64,000 nt of DNA from Anaeramoeba flamelloides. Its lineage: Eukaryota; Metamonada; Anaeramoebidae. The translations under genes and the position numbers were made by a program. Under the pieces are notes generated by a model. It was not told the origin of the DNA, made no database searches, and worked only from the letters and a program-made list of their open reading frames with translations. The stretch is taken from assembly GCA_027625915.1 (NCBI GenBank), contig JANTQA010000012.1, forward strand, positions 1,581,001 to 1,645,000, given 5' to 3'. Shown in pieces: positions 1 through 11,921 of the stretch (the first letter of the stretch is position 1; each line of letters starts with the position of its first letter).

Positions 1-291
1 GGAAAATCTATAAATACCCATAACGAAAGAGAAAACATGTGAAAGGCATAATGAATTTTTTTCACTTTAATAAATGAAAAGTAAATAAAATTTCTATTTA
101 TTTATTAAATTAAAGAAAGTTGGAGACTCTACAACATTTTTGATTAATACCTGGATTTATAATTTGTATTTGAGGTATTGTATAACATAGTAATGTCTGG
201 TTAATTCTATTTAGAATCACACCCCTTCTATAAGTTGAGAATGTTTTTTTTTACAATTACTATTCCTTTTGATGCAGAAACAGATTTATTT

Positions 292-293
<2 letters not shown>

Positions 294-327
<34 letters not shown>
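294..327. repeat. (TA)n microsatellite
   Basis: About 17 uninterrupted TA units, read directly. Similar AT/TA runs occur at about 35667-35695 and 36405-36440. Confidence 0.95.
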
Positions 328-329
<2 letters not shown>

Positions 330-2179
330 ATCACAACAAAAATAGCACAAAAATGGTGATAACTTTTTTTTACTTCATAACACTTTGTTTTTTTTGAAAT
401 TTTTCCAAATTTTGAAAGGAATTACAAGATCAAAATTTCAATGACTTTCAATTTTAATATTTTAACAATTCGTACTTTTAAATGATTTACAATTTGTAGA
501 AATTTCCACTTTTTGGTTTTTATAAAAAGAGTTTCAGGTTTTTGAAAGCCTACAAATATTTTTCTTTTTGTTAAATTTTTAAATATTTGAATTAAATTTC
601 AAATTTTATCATTTTTTAATTATTTTTTTAATCACATTTTTTGGACTAGAATAAGTTTTTATCAAGTTTTTGAAATTTGAAAAAATATGAAAAATATTAG
701 AAACATAAATCTTACAGACTGTAAGTCTGAAAGCTCCAAAAAGTCTTTAAATATTTATATGAATTCTTTTATTTTTGTCTTGATCCAAAATAATTATTTT
801 ATTCTAATATCCATTCAAACCCCATGAATATATATAATTTAATTATTATAACTGGAAAATTTGACTACAAAATGTTTTTCTAACTCAATTGTAAAAAAAT
901 ATTAAAAAATCAAAATATTTGTTTTTGGGTTACTTGCTAAAAAAATATGTCACAAAAAATTTTTTTTTACAAAGAAGAAAAAAGTAGAATAAAATGATAT
1001 TACATAACTTCTATTGATTCAGTTCTGAATTAACCAATTCTTTTAAAAAAACGATTTTGTCTTCTTAATAATACTAATAACTTTTAAATAATAAACAATT
1101 AAAGAATAATATTCTTGATATTATTCGAAATAAAGACTGATTATTTGTTTTATGATTGGTTAATGATAAGGAAAATTATGATTCTTTATTAAAATTTCTA
1201 AACAAAAATTTAGAAATCAGGGCTGTAAGAGGAAATTAGTTTCCTCTCTTCAAAATAAATAATAATAATAATAATAATAATAAATTTTGTATCTGACTTC
1301 TGCCCAAAAATCCCATATTTTTTTTATTCACATATGACTTTTCTTTTTTATTAAAAAATGATTACATAATGAAAGAGGTGAATTTTTACATGTATTACTT
1401 AAATAGTCTTATTGTTGTTGTTTCATAGGTGAAGTATTTGAAAATTTTGATTTTAAATTAAATTGAAAATTTATTCACTATTTTTAAACAGATATCATAA
1501 ATAATTTTATTTAATTTTTCTAAAGAATAATATATCAATTGGACTTCGTATAAAATCAAACAAATTAATAAAAAAATATCATTTCAATTAATTTTGAAAT
1601 AAAAAAATAAAAAATAAATTAATTGCAAGATAACTTATATAAACAAATAGAAATTTGAATTTAATAAGGTTCCACAATTTTAGGTATTCGTTTTATTGTA
1701 ACCAAGAGATATTGTTATAAAAATAAAGGATAGAAAAAAAATACTCTATTTTTTCGAAAGATAAGAAGATAGTTATTTTTTTAAAGAATATTTTTTTTTG
1801 GGAAAACTTTTCGAAATAATTTTAAATTTCAAAAAATTAAAAAATATTATATTTAAATACGGCTAGGAAAAATCAATTTAATATCTTTTTTAGAAGAGAA
1901 TTAAATCCTTTACAAAAATTCATTCTTTGACAAAGATTGGAATTTCAATACTACTTTTCCTTTATGGGATTTATTGTTTTTGTGGATTTTTTTCCTTATA
2001 AGTTGAAAAAAAAAAAAAAAATGGTAAATATACCATTTAAACAAAACTATTTATTACTTAATTTTTTAGTATTTGTAATATTCTATTAATTTTCTTGATC
2101 ATAGCAAAGAAAGAAAAAATTTTTTCAATTCACAACCCATAGAAATAAGATATTAATTCACATTTATAAATTAAGAATT

Positions 2180-2560
2180 ATTGGATTTGGTGGTGTGTGT
2201 TTCACTTGATACATAAAAAAACATTTGTATTTTTTCAGTAAAAAGTCCAAATGAAATTTCAATTTCTAAAAATACAATTATTTTTTTTATTTACTCCGAT
2301 TCTCTCCAAAAAAAAACAAGTTAAAGTCACATCCTTTGGACTAACCTTTAAATTATTTTAATTTTGTTAACTAAAAAATAATAAAAATGTTGCAAATATT
2401 TGATTTTTTTTTTTTAAAATTTTCAGCAAAAGATTTTGGGTGACTTATTGAACTCAAACAGTGAATCAATCATTGAGCCGAACTGACTTTTAATGGACAT
2501 TAGGTGTTTATATCAATTAAAACAAAATTTTTAAAAAAATACATTATCTATGAATATAAA
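2180..2560 (+). repeat. Dispersed repeat R1, copy 1
   Basis: This stretch aligns by eye, in the same orientation, with 28865-29230. Shared blocks include the AGCAAAAGATT start, GTGAATCAA, and TTAGRTGTTTATAT. Identity is roughly 65-75 percent with small indels. No terminal repeats or coding frame were recognised. It may be an old transposon fragment; the class is unknown. Confidence 0.6.
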
Positions 2561-2693
2561 GAAATATTTGAGAGATCTTTCCAAATAAAAATAAATAAAA
2601 AAAATTCTGTTTATTTATTCATATGATTATTACGAATTAAATAAATTATTTGAGGAAAATAAAAAAAAAATCAAGCAAAGATAATATAAATCT

Positions 2694-5600
2694 TTATTTT
2701 TGTAATAATTGTCTGATAAATTTTTCTGGTAATTGATTAGAAATGATTTTTTTCCAAAAATTCAAGCAAGTAAGATGGAATGGTTTATTTTCCCACATGA
2801 CGAGGCCCCTTTCGTCATGCTCTACTTCTTCAATTAGCATACAGCAGAGAGTACAATTATGTGATTTTTTTTGTGAAACAATTTTGAATTCAAATTGGCT
2901 AGTTTGAGATAATTTATTTTTCAGTTCTTTACATTCAAACAGTTTTTTAGCCTTTTTTTCAAATCGGCGGATTTTCCGAATCGATTTTTCTTTTAAAAAT
3001 ATTTTTTTTGAAGTTTCAATTCTTTTTAACATATGATATATTTTGATTATTCCTGTATAATGATTTAAAAATGTTTCATTTTTCCAAAGTATGTTTTTTT
3101 GCTCTGTTATAAAATTTGAGTCTGTATTTAATAAAACCAAAGTTTTTATGGTTTGTTCAAATTTTTTCATTGATGTTTCAATTATCTTAAAGCCTTCTTC
3201 TAAGCATTTTTCCCAGGCTCCATTTGAGTTATTTATTGTTGAGATTCGTATCCCATTCAATAAAGTATTTTCTTCTTCATCCTCTTCGCTTTCGCTTTCG
3301 CTTTCACTGTCACTGTCGCTTCCACTATCACTATCACTATCACTATCACTCTTACTCTTATGTGCATTTTCACCTTTATTATCAGTTTTAATAATGCTGT
3401 TATTAAAGATCTTATTGTCCTCAATATTTCCAATCACATGGTTTGTTAATAAATTGTTTGGCTGCTCTTCATTTATTCTTGCCGTTTCATTTGAATTCAA
3501 ATTTTCCAAATTATTACTTTTGCTTTCAATTGTCGTACCCGTCATAGTTGTTGTCAGAATTTTATGATTAGATTGTGTTTCTCCTGAAAAAATTAAATTT
3601 ATTTGATCTTTAAAAGAATTATCGTTATCTTTATTTGTTGATACAGTGTTTTCATTATTGTTATCGAGACCACTACTATCATCGTTGTTATTACCTTGAT
3701 CATTTGTTTTTTTCTCGACGGTATCAAAATTTAAAATGTTATTTGAATCTTGTAAAGTTTCATTTGCTTGGTCAAAATCCAAATCTTGTAAAGTTTCATT
3801 TGTTTCATCAAAATTTAAATCTTCGAAATTTTCATCATTAAAATCACCAAATTGTGGATCAAAAACTTCATCATCTTCTCCGTCCCCATTGTCATCACCC
3901 ATCATTATTGTTTGTTGCTTTAGTGTTTCTTCATGTGCTTCTTTTTTGACTAATTCTTTTTCTTCAATTTTTTGATTATTGTCTTCACTTTCTTTCATAC
4001 TTTCTCTTTCTTTCGATTTGGAATCATTATTTTCAGGAAATTTAGGTTGCTCAATCTTGGATGTTTTTTTCTGGTCATCCTTTGGCAATGATTTACTTAG
4101 ATCAGGCGATAAAATATTTAATTCTGTTTCCCAATTAAATGGAGTATTTGTTTCCATTTTTTTTTCTATTTTTTGATCGTTGCCTAAAAAAAATAAATCA
4201 AATTCAGATTCTGTATTATTTGATTTCTTTGTATCAATGGTATTATCTTCGTTGGGTGGAGTTTCATTTTTTAAAGAAGAATTATTTTTTGTTTTTGAAA
4301 AGAAATTTAATCCTAAGGTGAGATCGTTTTTTATTTCCTTTTTGTTTAGAACTGTTTTTTCTGCTTCTTTATCATCTCCGTTTCCTTTTTCATTTTCCTT
4401 TTTATTTTCAATGTCAATTTCTAATGTTGATTCTTTTTGATTTTCGTTTTTTCTTTCTTTTCTCTTTTCTTTGTCATTTTTGATCTTTGTTTCTTTTTCT
4501 TTTTCATTATCATGATCTTTTTTTTCATTTTGTTCCTTTGTTTCATTTGTTTCGAATAATGCATTTTCAATTTTGTTATTTTTACTTTCGTTTGCTTGAT
4601 TTGTATTATTTTTTTTATCAAGATTTTCGATTTTTAAAGTTGGTTCCGTTTTATTTGTTGTTTCCATTATCGGATCAAACATTAAATTATTTTCTAATTC
4701 TGTTTGTTGATTTTTGTTGTTAACATCATCAAAATTTAAAACCTCTGAATTGCCAAAATCCAAATCATGTAAAGTTTCATTTGCTTGGTCAAAATCCAAA
4801 TCTTGTAAAGTTTCATTTGTTTCGTCAAAATTTAAATCTTCGAAATTTTGATCATTAAAATCACCGAATTGTGGATCAAAAACTTCATCATCTTCTCCCT
4901 CCCCATTGTCATCGCCCATCATTATTTTTTGTTGCTGTTGCATTTGGCTTTCAATTTTATTGGTATTATTTTGATCATTGCTTGTATCCACCTTTTCCTC
5001 TTTAATTTTGTTCGAACTATCTGTAACTTTCATTTCTTTTGTGCTTCCAGTATTATTAGATTTTACAAAGCCAGTGCCAAAATTAGTTAATTCTGTTTCC
5101 CAACTAATTCCAATAGGATCACTATGTGATTGTATTTCATTATGATTCATAATTTTTTTTTTTTTTGATGTTAAATCCTTTTTTTTCTTATTTTCTTCAT
5201 TCTCTTGTTTTATATCATTCATGTTTTGTTCATTTTTTTGATTCAATTCAAAATCAATTAAATTATTTGAATTATTGATAGTTTGTAAATTTTGAATTTC
5301 TTTTTGATCAAGTTCATTCTTTTTATTATTATTTCCTCCCAATAAAATCGCTTCATTTTTTTTGGAATCTTTAGTATCGTTTTGATCCATTAATAGATTT
5401 TTTTCTTTATTTTCTTGGTTTTCCTTTTTTTCTTTGCCATCTTCTTCTTCTACATACCCTTCAACCATTTCTTCACCTTCAAAATTAAATGATGGTTCAA
5501 ATTCTAATTGTGAAAAATCACCATAAGGATCTTCTATTTCTGGATTACCTAAAATAGATGTTTCATTTTGGTTAAGATTGGTTGAAGTTGTAAAAGTTAT

Positions 5601-6545
5601 TTCTTCCCCAAGAAGATTTGGTTCTTCAATTAAATTTTCCTCAATTTTAACATTTTGTTTTTCGTTATCATTTTCATTATTTTCCTCAAAATTTGGTTGA
5701 AATTCTAACTCCTCTCCTTCTCCTTCTCCTTCTCCTTCTCCTTCTTCTTGATTTAAAAATTCATTTGCGTTCATTTGTGATTCTTCTTCTTTTTTTTTTT
5801 TGGACTCAATCGATTCTAGTTCTTTAAAAATCGAATAATCTGGCAGTTTTTTTTTTGGTTTTTGTTCCTTTTCCTTTTCCTTCACTTCTTCTTCTTTCAC
5901 TTCTTCCTCTTCCACTTCTTCTTCTTTCACTGTTTTTCCTTGTAAGTCCTCAAGTTTTTCTTCCTTTTTTTCAACTTTTGGTTCTAATTCGTTTTCTTGT
6001 TGTTCTTCTTTTGTTTGATCGATCGCTTCCTCTTCTTTTTGTAATGATTGCTGCTCTAATTCTGTATTTAAATTTTCTTGGCTTTGTTGTAATAAAAGAT
6101 CTTGATCGATAGGTTCGTTTTTTTGTGGATCGATACTAATATTAAATTGGTTTTCTAATTCATTTACTTGACCATTGCTTATTAGTAAATTATTATTTTG
6201 AGAAATTTCTTGATCTAATTCATTTTCTTGAATTTGATTAAAATTTGGTTCATAAAACTCCTTTGTTTCATTTTCATTTTCATTTTCATCTTCATCTTCT
6301 CTAGTTTCATCAAATTGGGGACTAAATGATAATTCATATTCATTTTCATTTTCATTTTCATTTTGATAATTATTATTTTGAAAATTTTCTTCTTCCTCCC
6401 ATTGAATATTTTGATAATCTTGGTTTTCATCGAATGTCTCATACTCATCAAAATTAGGCTCAAATTCTTCTTCTTCCTGCTCTTCTTCTTCTAGGTATTG
6501 CATTTGCTCCTCCTTTTGTTGCTGCTGATATTGTGTTTGATATTG

Positions 6546-6587
<42 letters not shown>

Positions 6588-8120
6588 TTGATATTGCTGT
6601 TTGTATTGATATTGCTGTTTCTGTTGATTAGGATTTATTTGTTCAAATTCTTGATAAATATTCTTTGAAAATTTTGTTCTTACTTCAGGGGAATTCATTT
6701 TATAGTCAACTAATAAATTCTGATTATTTATTTCATTCATCTTTTTCTTTTGTTGAACATTAGATTTAGTATTATTTTGTTGATTAAATTCATCATATTG
6801 TGAGGATTTTTGATTGCTTTTATATTGATTAGATTGTTGAGAACGGTTAAGATTCTCAAATTGTGGAAGTGAATTATTATTAATTGAAATTTCTTTCTGA
6901 TACATCTGATTTGGTAGATTTTGATTTGTTTCAATTGAATAATCTTGATTAATATTTTGTTGAAACAAATTTTTTGTAATTAGTAATTGTTGTTGAGTTC
7001 CCCTTCCTCTTCCTCTTCCTCTTCCATTATTAATATAATTTAAATTGGGAGATCTTTGATTATTTTGAATTACATTTCTTCCTCTTCCTCTTCCTTGCAC
7101 CCCTCTTCCCATTTGCATTTTGTTTTGCATTTGATAATTTTGATTATTTTGAATTAAATTACTTCCTCTTCCTCTTCCTCTCCCTTGAATTCCTCTTCCT
7201 CTATTATACATTCCTCTTCGCATTTGCATTGTGTTTTGCATTTGATAATTTTGATTATTTTGAATTAAATTACTTCCTCTTCCTCTTCCTCTTCCTTGTA
7301 TTCCTCTTCCTCTCATTTGCATTCCTCTTCCCATTTGCATTCCTCTTTCTCTATTTGTTGTGTTTTGCATTTGATAATTTGAATTATTTTGAATTAAATT
7401 ACTTCCTCTTCCTCTCATTTGCATCCCTCTTCCCATATTTGTTGTGTTTTGCATATGATAATTTGGATTATTTTGAATTAAATTACTTCCTCTTCCTCTT
7501 CCTCTTCCTCTTCCTCTTCCTCTTCCTCTTCCTCTTCCTCTTCCTCTTCCTTGCACCCCTCTTCCCATTTGCATGCCTCTTCCTCTTCCACCACTACTTT
7601 GCATTCCTCTTCCGTTATTAATAGAATTTAAATTTGGAGATCTTTGATTATTTTGAATTACATTTCTTCCTCTTCCTCTTCCTCTTCCTCTTCCTTGCAC
7701 CCCTCTTCCCATTTGCATTTTGTTTTGATAATTTGGATTATTTTGATTTAAATTTCCTCTTCCTCTTCCACCACTACTTTGCATTCCTCTTCCGTTATTA
7801 ATAAAATTTAAATTTGGAGATCTTTGATTATTTTGAATTACATTTCTTCCTCTTTCTGAACCATTCCCTCTTCCTCTCCCCATCTCAACATTAATTTGTG
7901 TTGTACTTTGGTTATAGTCCCCATAATATTGGTAATTTGGGTTTTGTGTTTGTTGTTGGTTTGTTTGTGTATACCCAAAGTTTGTTTGGCTTGTTGGATA
8001 ATAAGAACTAGATTTTGATGGGAAATATCCAGTACTTCCTCTTCCTCTTCCTCTACCTCTTCCTCTACCAACACTTCTTTGCATTCCTGATCTCGTTTGC
8101 ATCCCTCTACCTCTATTCAT
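2694..8120 (-). CDS. Large RG-repeat, poly-Q, acidic disordered protein with C-terminal zinc-knuckle-like domain (1808 aa)
   Basis: One uninterrupted frame from ATG at 8120 to TAA at 2694. Residues ~1-400 are RG/RGRG repeats alternating with N/Q linkers, a composition known from RNA-binding and phase-separating proteins. A poly-Q run follows at ~515-535 (CAG/CAA on the coding strand), then Glu/Asp/Asn-rich stretches with an EGEGEG run. An acidic module of about 50 residues beginning MMGDDNG and containing FDPQFGDFND occurs twice, near residues 1066 and 1405. A Ser-Asp/Ser-Glu run sits at ~1587-1616. The last ~200 residues are ordered, helical and basic, and end with a Cys-x2-Cys ... His-x2-Cys pattern (~1752-1783) that looks like half of a LIM/RING-type zinc site. 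An RNA-granule or chromatin role would suit the composition but is inference. No family was recognised. Confidence 0.85.
4780..4925 (-). repeat. Internal acidic module, copy 1 of the 1808-aa gene
   Basis: The DNA at about 4780-4925 and about 3755-3905 is almost identical, encoding the MMGDDNG...FGDFND...NETLQD segment of the same protein twice. Near-identity at the DNA level, in an otherwise fast-drifting gene, points to a recent internal duplication or to gene conversion. Confidence 0.85.
6500..6615 (-). repeat. Poly-glutamine CAG/CAA tract
   Basis: On the plus strand this is a CTG/TTG run (coding CAG/CAA on the minus strand), encoding about 20 Gln plus flanking Q/Y-rich sequence inside the 1808-aa protein. 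It is a likely length-variable microsatellite. Confidence 0.9.
7000..7870 (-). repeat. GGAAGA-type minisatellite encoding RG repeats
   Basis: The plus strand shows CTTCCT hexamer arrays (longest near 7485-7550) separated by ~80-100-nt units containing TTTTGAATTAAATTAC or a close variant. They encode alternating RGRG blocks and N/Q linkers. Units repeat at least eight times with small differences, so this is an in-frame expanding minisatellite. Confidence 0.85.
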
Positions 8121-8578
8121 TTTCTTTTATATTTGAAAATCTAAAAGAAAGGAAACAAAAAAAAAAAAAACAAAAAAATGAAATAGCTTATGAAAACAAT
8201 AGGTTTTGACTTACAAATTGAATTGTTGTTTCTTACAGAAATATTTCAAAAGTCTAATCGGTATTTCTTGTTTTTTTTTTTTTGTTTGAATCTTAAAACT
8301 TGTTTCGAAAAAAGGAAACAAATAATTTCTTTTTCAACAAATTCATTCAGTTTGTTTGAAACAGTTGTTTTATAAATACTTGTTGAATCAAAATTTTCTT
8401 TTTGAAAAAAGTGATATTTTAATTATAATCTAGTAAGACTTACTCTATTGACTTTAATTGATGAAAAAATAAAGAAAACCTTTCATAGATCCTGTGGGTA
8501 ACTAACGAAAAAAAGTCAAAACAAAGAAACAAAAATGAAAAACACTTTAATCTTTTCCAAATCAGCCTTCTTGAGTTC

Positions 8579-8824
8579 TTAGTCACTAAAATCAAGATTT
8601 CGTCCAATGGAGTTAGTTTGCCCAACAACTTCAGTTTCTGTTACAATATTTGAACCTTGTAAGTCATTTTTAAAAACTGTAAGAAAAAAGTTTTCCAAAG
8701 AATCTTTTAAAAAGACTTGATAAACTTCAGGTGAACCATTTTTAGATCTATACCTCACTTGAGACTTGAAATTATTTCCAAGACACGATCCCCTTTCAAT
8801 TATTCGTAAAATAATAGTCTCCAT
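8579..8824 (-). CDS. Small unrecognised protein (81 aa)
   Basis: ATG at 8824, TAA at 8579, no intron. The 81 residues have a balanced, non-repetitive composition, with patches such as RYRSKNGSPEVYQVFL and TETEVVGQTNS, unlike the low-complexity noise of the surrounding DNA. That supports a real gene. No signal peptide or membrane helix is evident. It lies ~460 nt upstream of the start of the 1808-aa gene, on the same strand, so the gap between them should hold the larger gene's promoter. I considered SRP9/14-like and other small alpha/beta proteins but none matched well enough to name. Confidence 0.6.
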   Translation of the reverse strand: METIILRIIERGSCLGNNFKSQVRYRSKNGSPEVYQVFLKDSLENFFLTVFKNDLQGSNIVTETEVVGQTNSIGRNLDFSD

Positions 8825-8899
8825 TGGAAAGATAAATCGGAAAAAATTTTCACTTTACATTCCTAATCTTTTATTTTCTATTACTGTAAATTTCAAGTC

Positions 8900-9585
8900 A
8901 TAGATTGAAATTTATGTCTCTGTGTATTTGGTTGCCACTTTTTTGTAGCATACCTTGGTCTATTTTGGATGAACTAATAACTGTCATCATAATATTGAAT
9001 AGATTAAAAAAAGTTCAATTTTATTTATTCATAAAAAAATGTAATAAAATCGTTATTTTGAATTATAGACCAATTAATATTAATAAAAATTGACCAAGAT
9101 TATTATTTAATTTTTTTATATAAATTAATTGAACCTTGTTGGGAATTTATTCAAAAAATTACTATTTGGGTTTCGAAAAAAATATAATACTCGTGTTGCA
9201 ACATTAAACTTCTAAAATACTTATAGAAGATAAAAATCAAATAAAGATGATAAAAATTGAATTATAATGATGGACAGGGAAAATATTTTGATTCAATTAA
9301 TTTTAAAATTATTAGAAAAACCATAAAAATTATATTTTGAATATTATTATCTATACAAAGTTTTTCTTTAAATATTATCTAGGTAAAGGATTTGATATTT
9401 TCCAAAGATCCATTGTTATCTATTTTATTTGCGCTCATTTCATATTTTACTTTATTGATAATAATACCTAACAAATCATTGTCAAATGTATAACAGATGA
9501 TTTCCTTTTAATTATAGAAGGAAATCAAAATTCTATAAATCAAAGAGTAGATTCAATATTAGAAAATATTGATCATTCCTCAAGT
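8900..9585 (+). pseudogene. Decayed LINE (non-LTR) reverse transcriptase fragment
   Basis: Read on the plus strand across several frames, the order of motifs is that of a non-LTR reverse transcriptase: an NYRPI motif at 9061-9075; FGFRKKYNTRVATL near 9165-9209 (the family's GFR...ST..A region); YFDSINFKII near 9284-9313 (the FDS..H motif); and TDDFLLIIEGN near 9494-9526 (the YADD catalytic box with the first residues changed). Spacing is shorter than normal and the frame changes between motifs, so the copy is dead. No 5' part, endonuclease or poly-A tail was identified. Conserved order of four motifs makes chance unlikely. Confidence 0.6.
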
Positions 9586-9597
9586 CTATATCAGCAG

Positions 9598-9707
9598 CTA
9601 TTGATTTTTTTTAAAAAAAATATCGAATATATTTCTTTTTGAGATGCGAATGCATCGAGAGAAAAATATATTCAGATGTTTTTTTTTTAAAAAAAAAAAA
9701 TCAATAG
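9598..9707. repeat. 110-bp imperfect hairpin
   Basis: Left arm from CTATTGATTTTTTTT and right arm ending AAAATCAATAG meet at a GATGC-GAAT-GCATC centre at 9643-9656. The arms are about 50 bp with few mismatches. It abuts the 3' side of the LINE relic. It could be a small foldback element or a hairpin-forming transcript. Confidence 0.75.
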
Positions 9708-9829
9708 TGGATGTTATATTTTGAGGGCAAACAATATGAAAAAAATAAAAAAGACTAAAAACAAAAAAAAAAAAAAATTTTTATTTATTTGTCATCCTTT
9801 GCGATCTTGATCGAAAATAGTTAGAAATG

Positions 9830-9979
9830 TTAAAAACAACAAATATAAAAGATCTTCATTTGTATTTTAATTTCTTTTAATATTTGTTCCAAACTCTCAT
9901 CTGATATTAGAACTTCGTCTGGTGAATCGTTGTTATCTGATTGGCCACTAAAAGAGTAAAATTTTGGACCATTAAACAT
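9830..9979 (-). CDS. Possible 49-aa coding exon or small gene
   Basis: ATG at 9979 opens a 49-codon frame to TAA at 9830. It contains PKFYSFSGQSDNNDSPDEVL and an ISDESLEQILKEIKIQ stretch. The acidic/serine-rich then helical composition resembles expressed proteins in this window rather than random AT-rich DNA. The last nine residues look non-coding, so it may be an exon whose donor I could not place, or a remnant. No homology was recognised. Confidence 0.35.
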   Translation of the reverse strand: MFNGPKFYSFSGQSDNNDSPDEVLISDESLEQILKEIKIQMKIFYICCF

Positions 9980-9989
9980 CCCAATACAA

Positions 9990-11921
9990 CAAACTTATAA
10001 AATAAAAAAAAATGTTTTGTTATTTTCTCTTTTTGAAATTCTGTCATTTCAATTATTTAAAAAAAAAGTAAAAATGAAACTGAATTTTTCCAACTCCTAT
10101 TAAATGGTTGATTGCTTCGATTGCTACTCTTTTTTTGATCCTAAGTAAAAAAATTTTTATCAAAAAATTGATATTTTTTTTTGATTTCAAAAAGTCAATT
10201 GATAAGATCCAAAAGCCAAAATAAACCTTTTTATTTGCAATATTTTTTTTTTTGATAAAGTGATCGATATTTTTAGTAACTTGAATTTTTCACTTTATGA
10301 ATTTGAATTTTCTTTCCCAAAAAAAAAACCCAAAGGCCAATTTAAACAATTTCCTCCTATATTTTTAATTTGAAAAAGTTGATATTTTTTCACTAATTTT
10401 TAGCTTATTTTTTTTCTGACCAGAAAAGAAAAGCTTAACCCAATACAAGAACATTTGGTAAACATTATCGAATATGTTACGTGATGTTGATCAGAAAAAT
10501 ATAGTAACATTTTTTATATTTTTTCCAATATTTTTGCATGAGAAAAATAACATTCTAATGATAATAATAGATTAATATTTCAAAGCGAATGAAAAGAATT
10601 TAACTTTAATTGAAATATTTTAAACTGTTATAACTCAAATTATTTTCATTAATTATTAATCTTGAAATATCATATTTAACTTTTAACTACATAAAAGGAA
10701 AAAACAACACATATAATCACAAAATGGTGATTTTTTCGAATTGAGTAATTATACCTCAAAATTCAAATTTAGTTTTTTTTTATTTTAAATATCATTTAAA
10801 TTTTTAATATAATGATTATTGTAAATAAGACCAACCAATTTATTTCAAAACAAGTAAACAAAATAAAAGTTTTTGCTTGTTAAAAATATATTTAAAATTT
10901 TTGATAATGTTTTTATTTTTATCCCATTCAAAAAATAAATCATATGGTAAAAATTAGTACAAACACAAATACAAAAAGCAACAAAAAAATCACAATCTAG
11001 TGTATTTTTCAAAGATTAAAATTTAATCCAGATTTAAGTTACTTATTATTATTTTTATTAGTAAAAATTTTTATACAAAAACAAAAAACAATTTAAAACT
11101 AAAAAAAAAAAATATGATTTATATAAAATACCGAAATAATGATATGAACGGAAAAAAAAAAATCTATTCCTATATAGTTTGAAAATTTCACCAATAATTG
11201 TTGATATACCAAAAAAGTAGATATCATCAACTAATCATATACCAATTTTTTTATTAAAAAACTCAACACTAACCTTCTATCAACCATTGAAAAAAAATTC
11301 CGAATCAAATGAACAAGATTACATAATTTGAAAAAAGTATATTGAAAACAAAACAGAAATGACAAAAAACAAAAAAATCGTTAGTAAAAAGTAAAATTAT
11401 TTCCAAATTGTTTGTAAATATAATATTGTAATTCTTAAAACTGTTTAACTGTGTCCAAAATTTTGAAATTAAGTTTATTTTACTTTTTTTTTTATCTCAC
11501 TTTTGAAATCTTTAGTTACATATTATTTAAGTAATTTGTTTTTAATTTCTACATCAATTGTAATGACCAAACTTTATTTCTAGAGTAATATGTTTATTGT
11601 TATTAATGGATTATATTGAAATCTATGAAGATTAATTATCCTGTAAACTTCCTTATTTTTGTTAAAATATTTAAATCCGGTTATAAATTTGAAAAGAAAA
11701 CACTTTAATATGGTTTAAAACAATAAATTATTTTGTTTTAATTATTACCAATTTTTCGTTTTTAATTCTTGTTCTTGTTAAAAATATTAAAAATATTTCA
11801 ATAATTAAATAAAAAAAATAACAACACAGCAAATATATATATATTCATAAAAAAATCCCTTTATTTTTTGATTTTTTTTTTTTTTTTGATAGAATCTTCA
11901 ATCCCAAAATATTTAAATAAA
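9990..11921. other. AT-rich intergenic region
   Basis: Nothing beyond A/T-rich sequence and homopolymer runs is supported here. It is the 3' flank of the CPBP gene on the right. Confidence 0.6.

Larger units (their letters stand above)
1..2693. other. AT-rich gene-free region left of the RG-rich gene
   Basis: I see no convincing reading frame here. It holds a (TA)n microsatellite at about 294-327, an (AAT)n run at about 1260-1282, many A/T homopolymers, and at about 2180-2560 one copy of a dispersed repeat whose second copy lies at 28865-29230 inside the large F-BAR intron. The part next to 2694 is the 3' flank of the minus-strand gene. Confidence 0.6.

Noticed and set aside
3091-4723. Plus-strand frames rich in Ser, Leu and Phe opposite the 1808-aa gene
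   Set aside because: They mirror Glu/Asp/Asn codons of the minus gene and have no independent content.
7229-7621. 130-residue plus frame made of FLF/LPS repeats
   Set aside because: Antisense shadow of the RG minisatellite.
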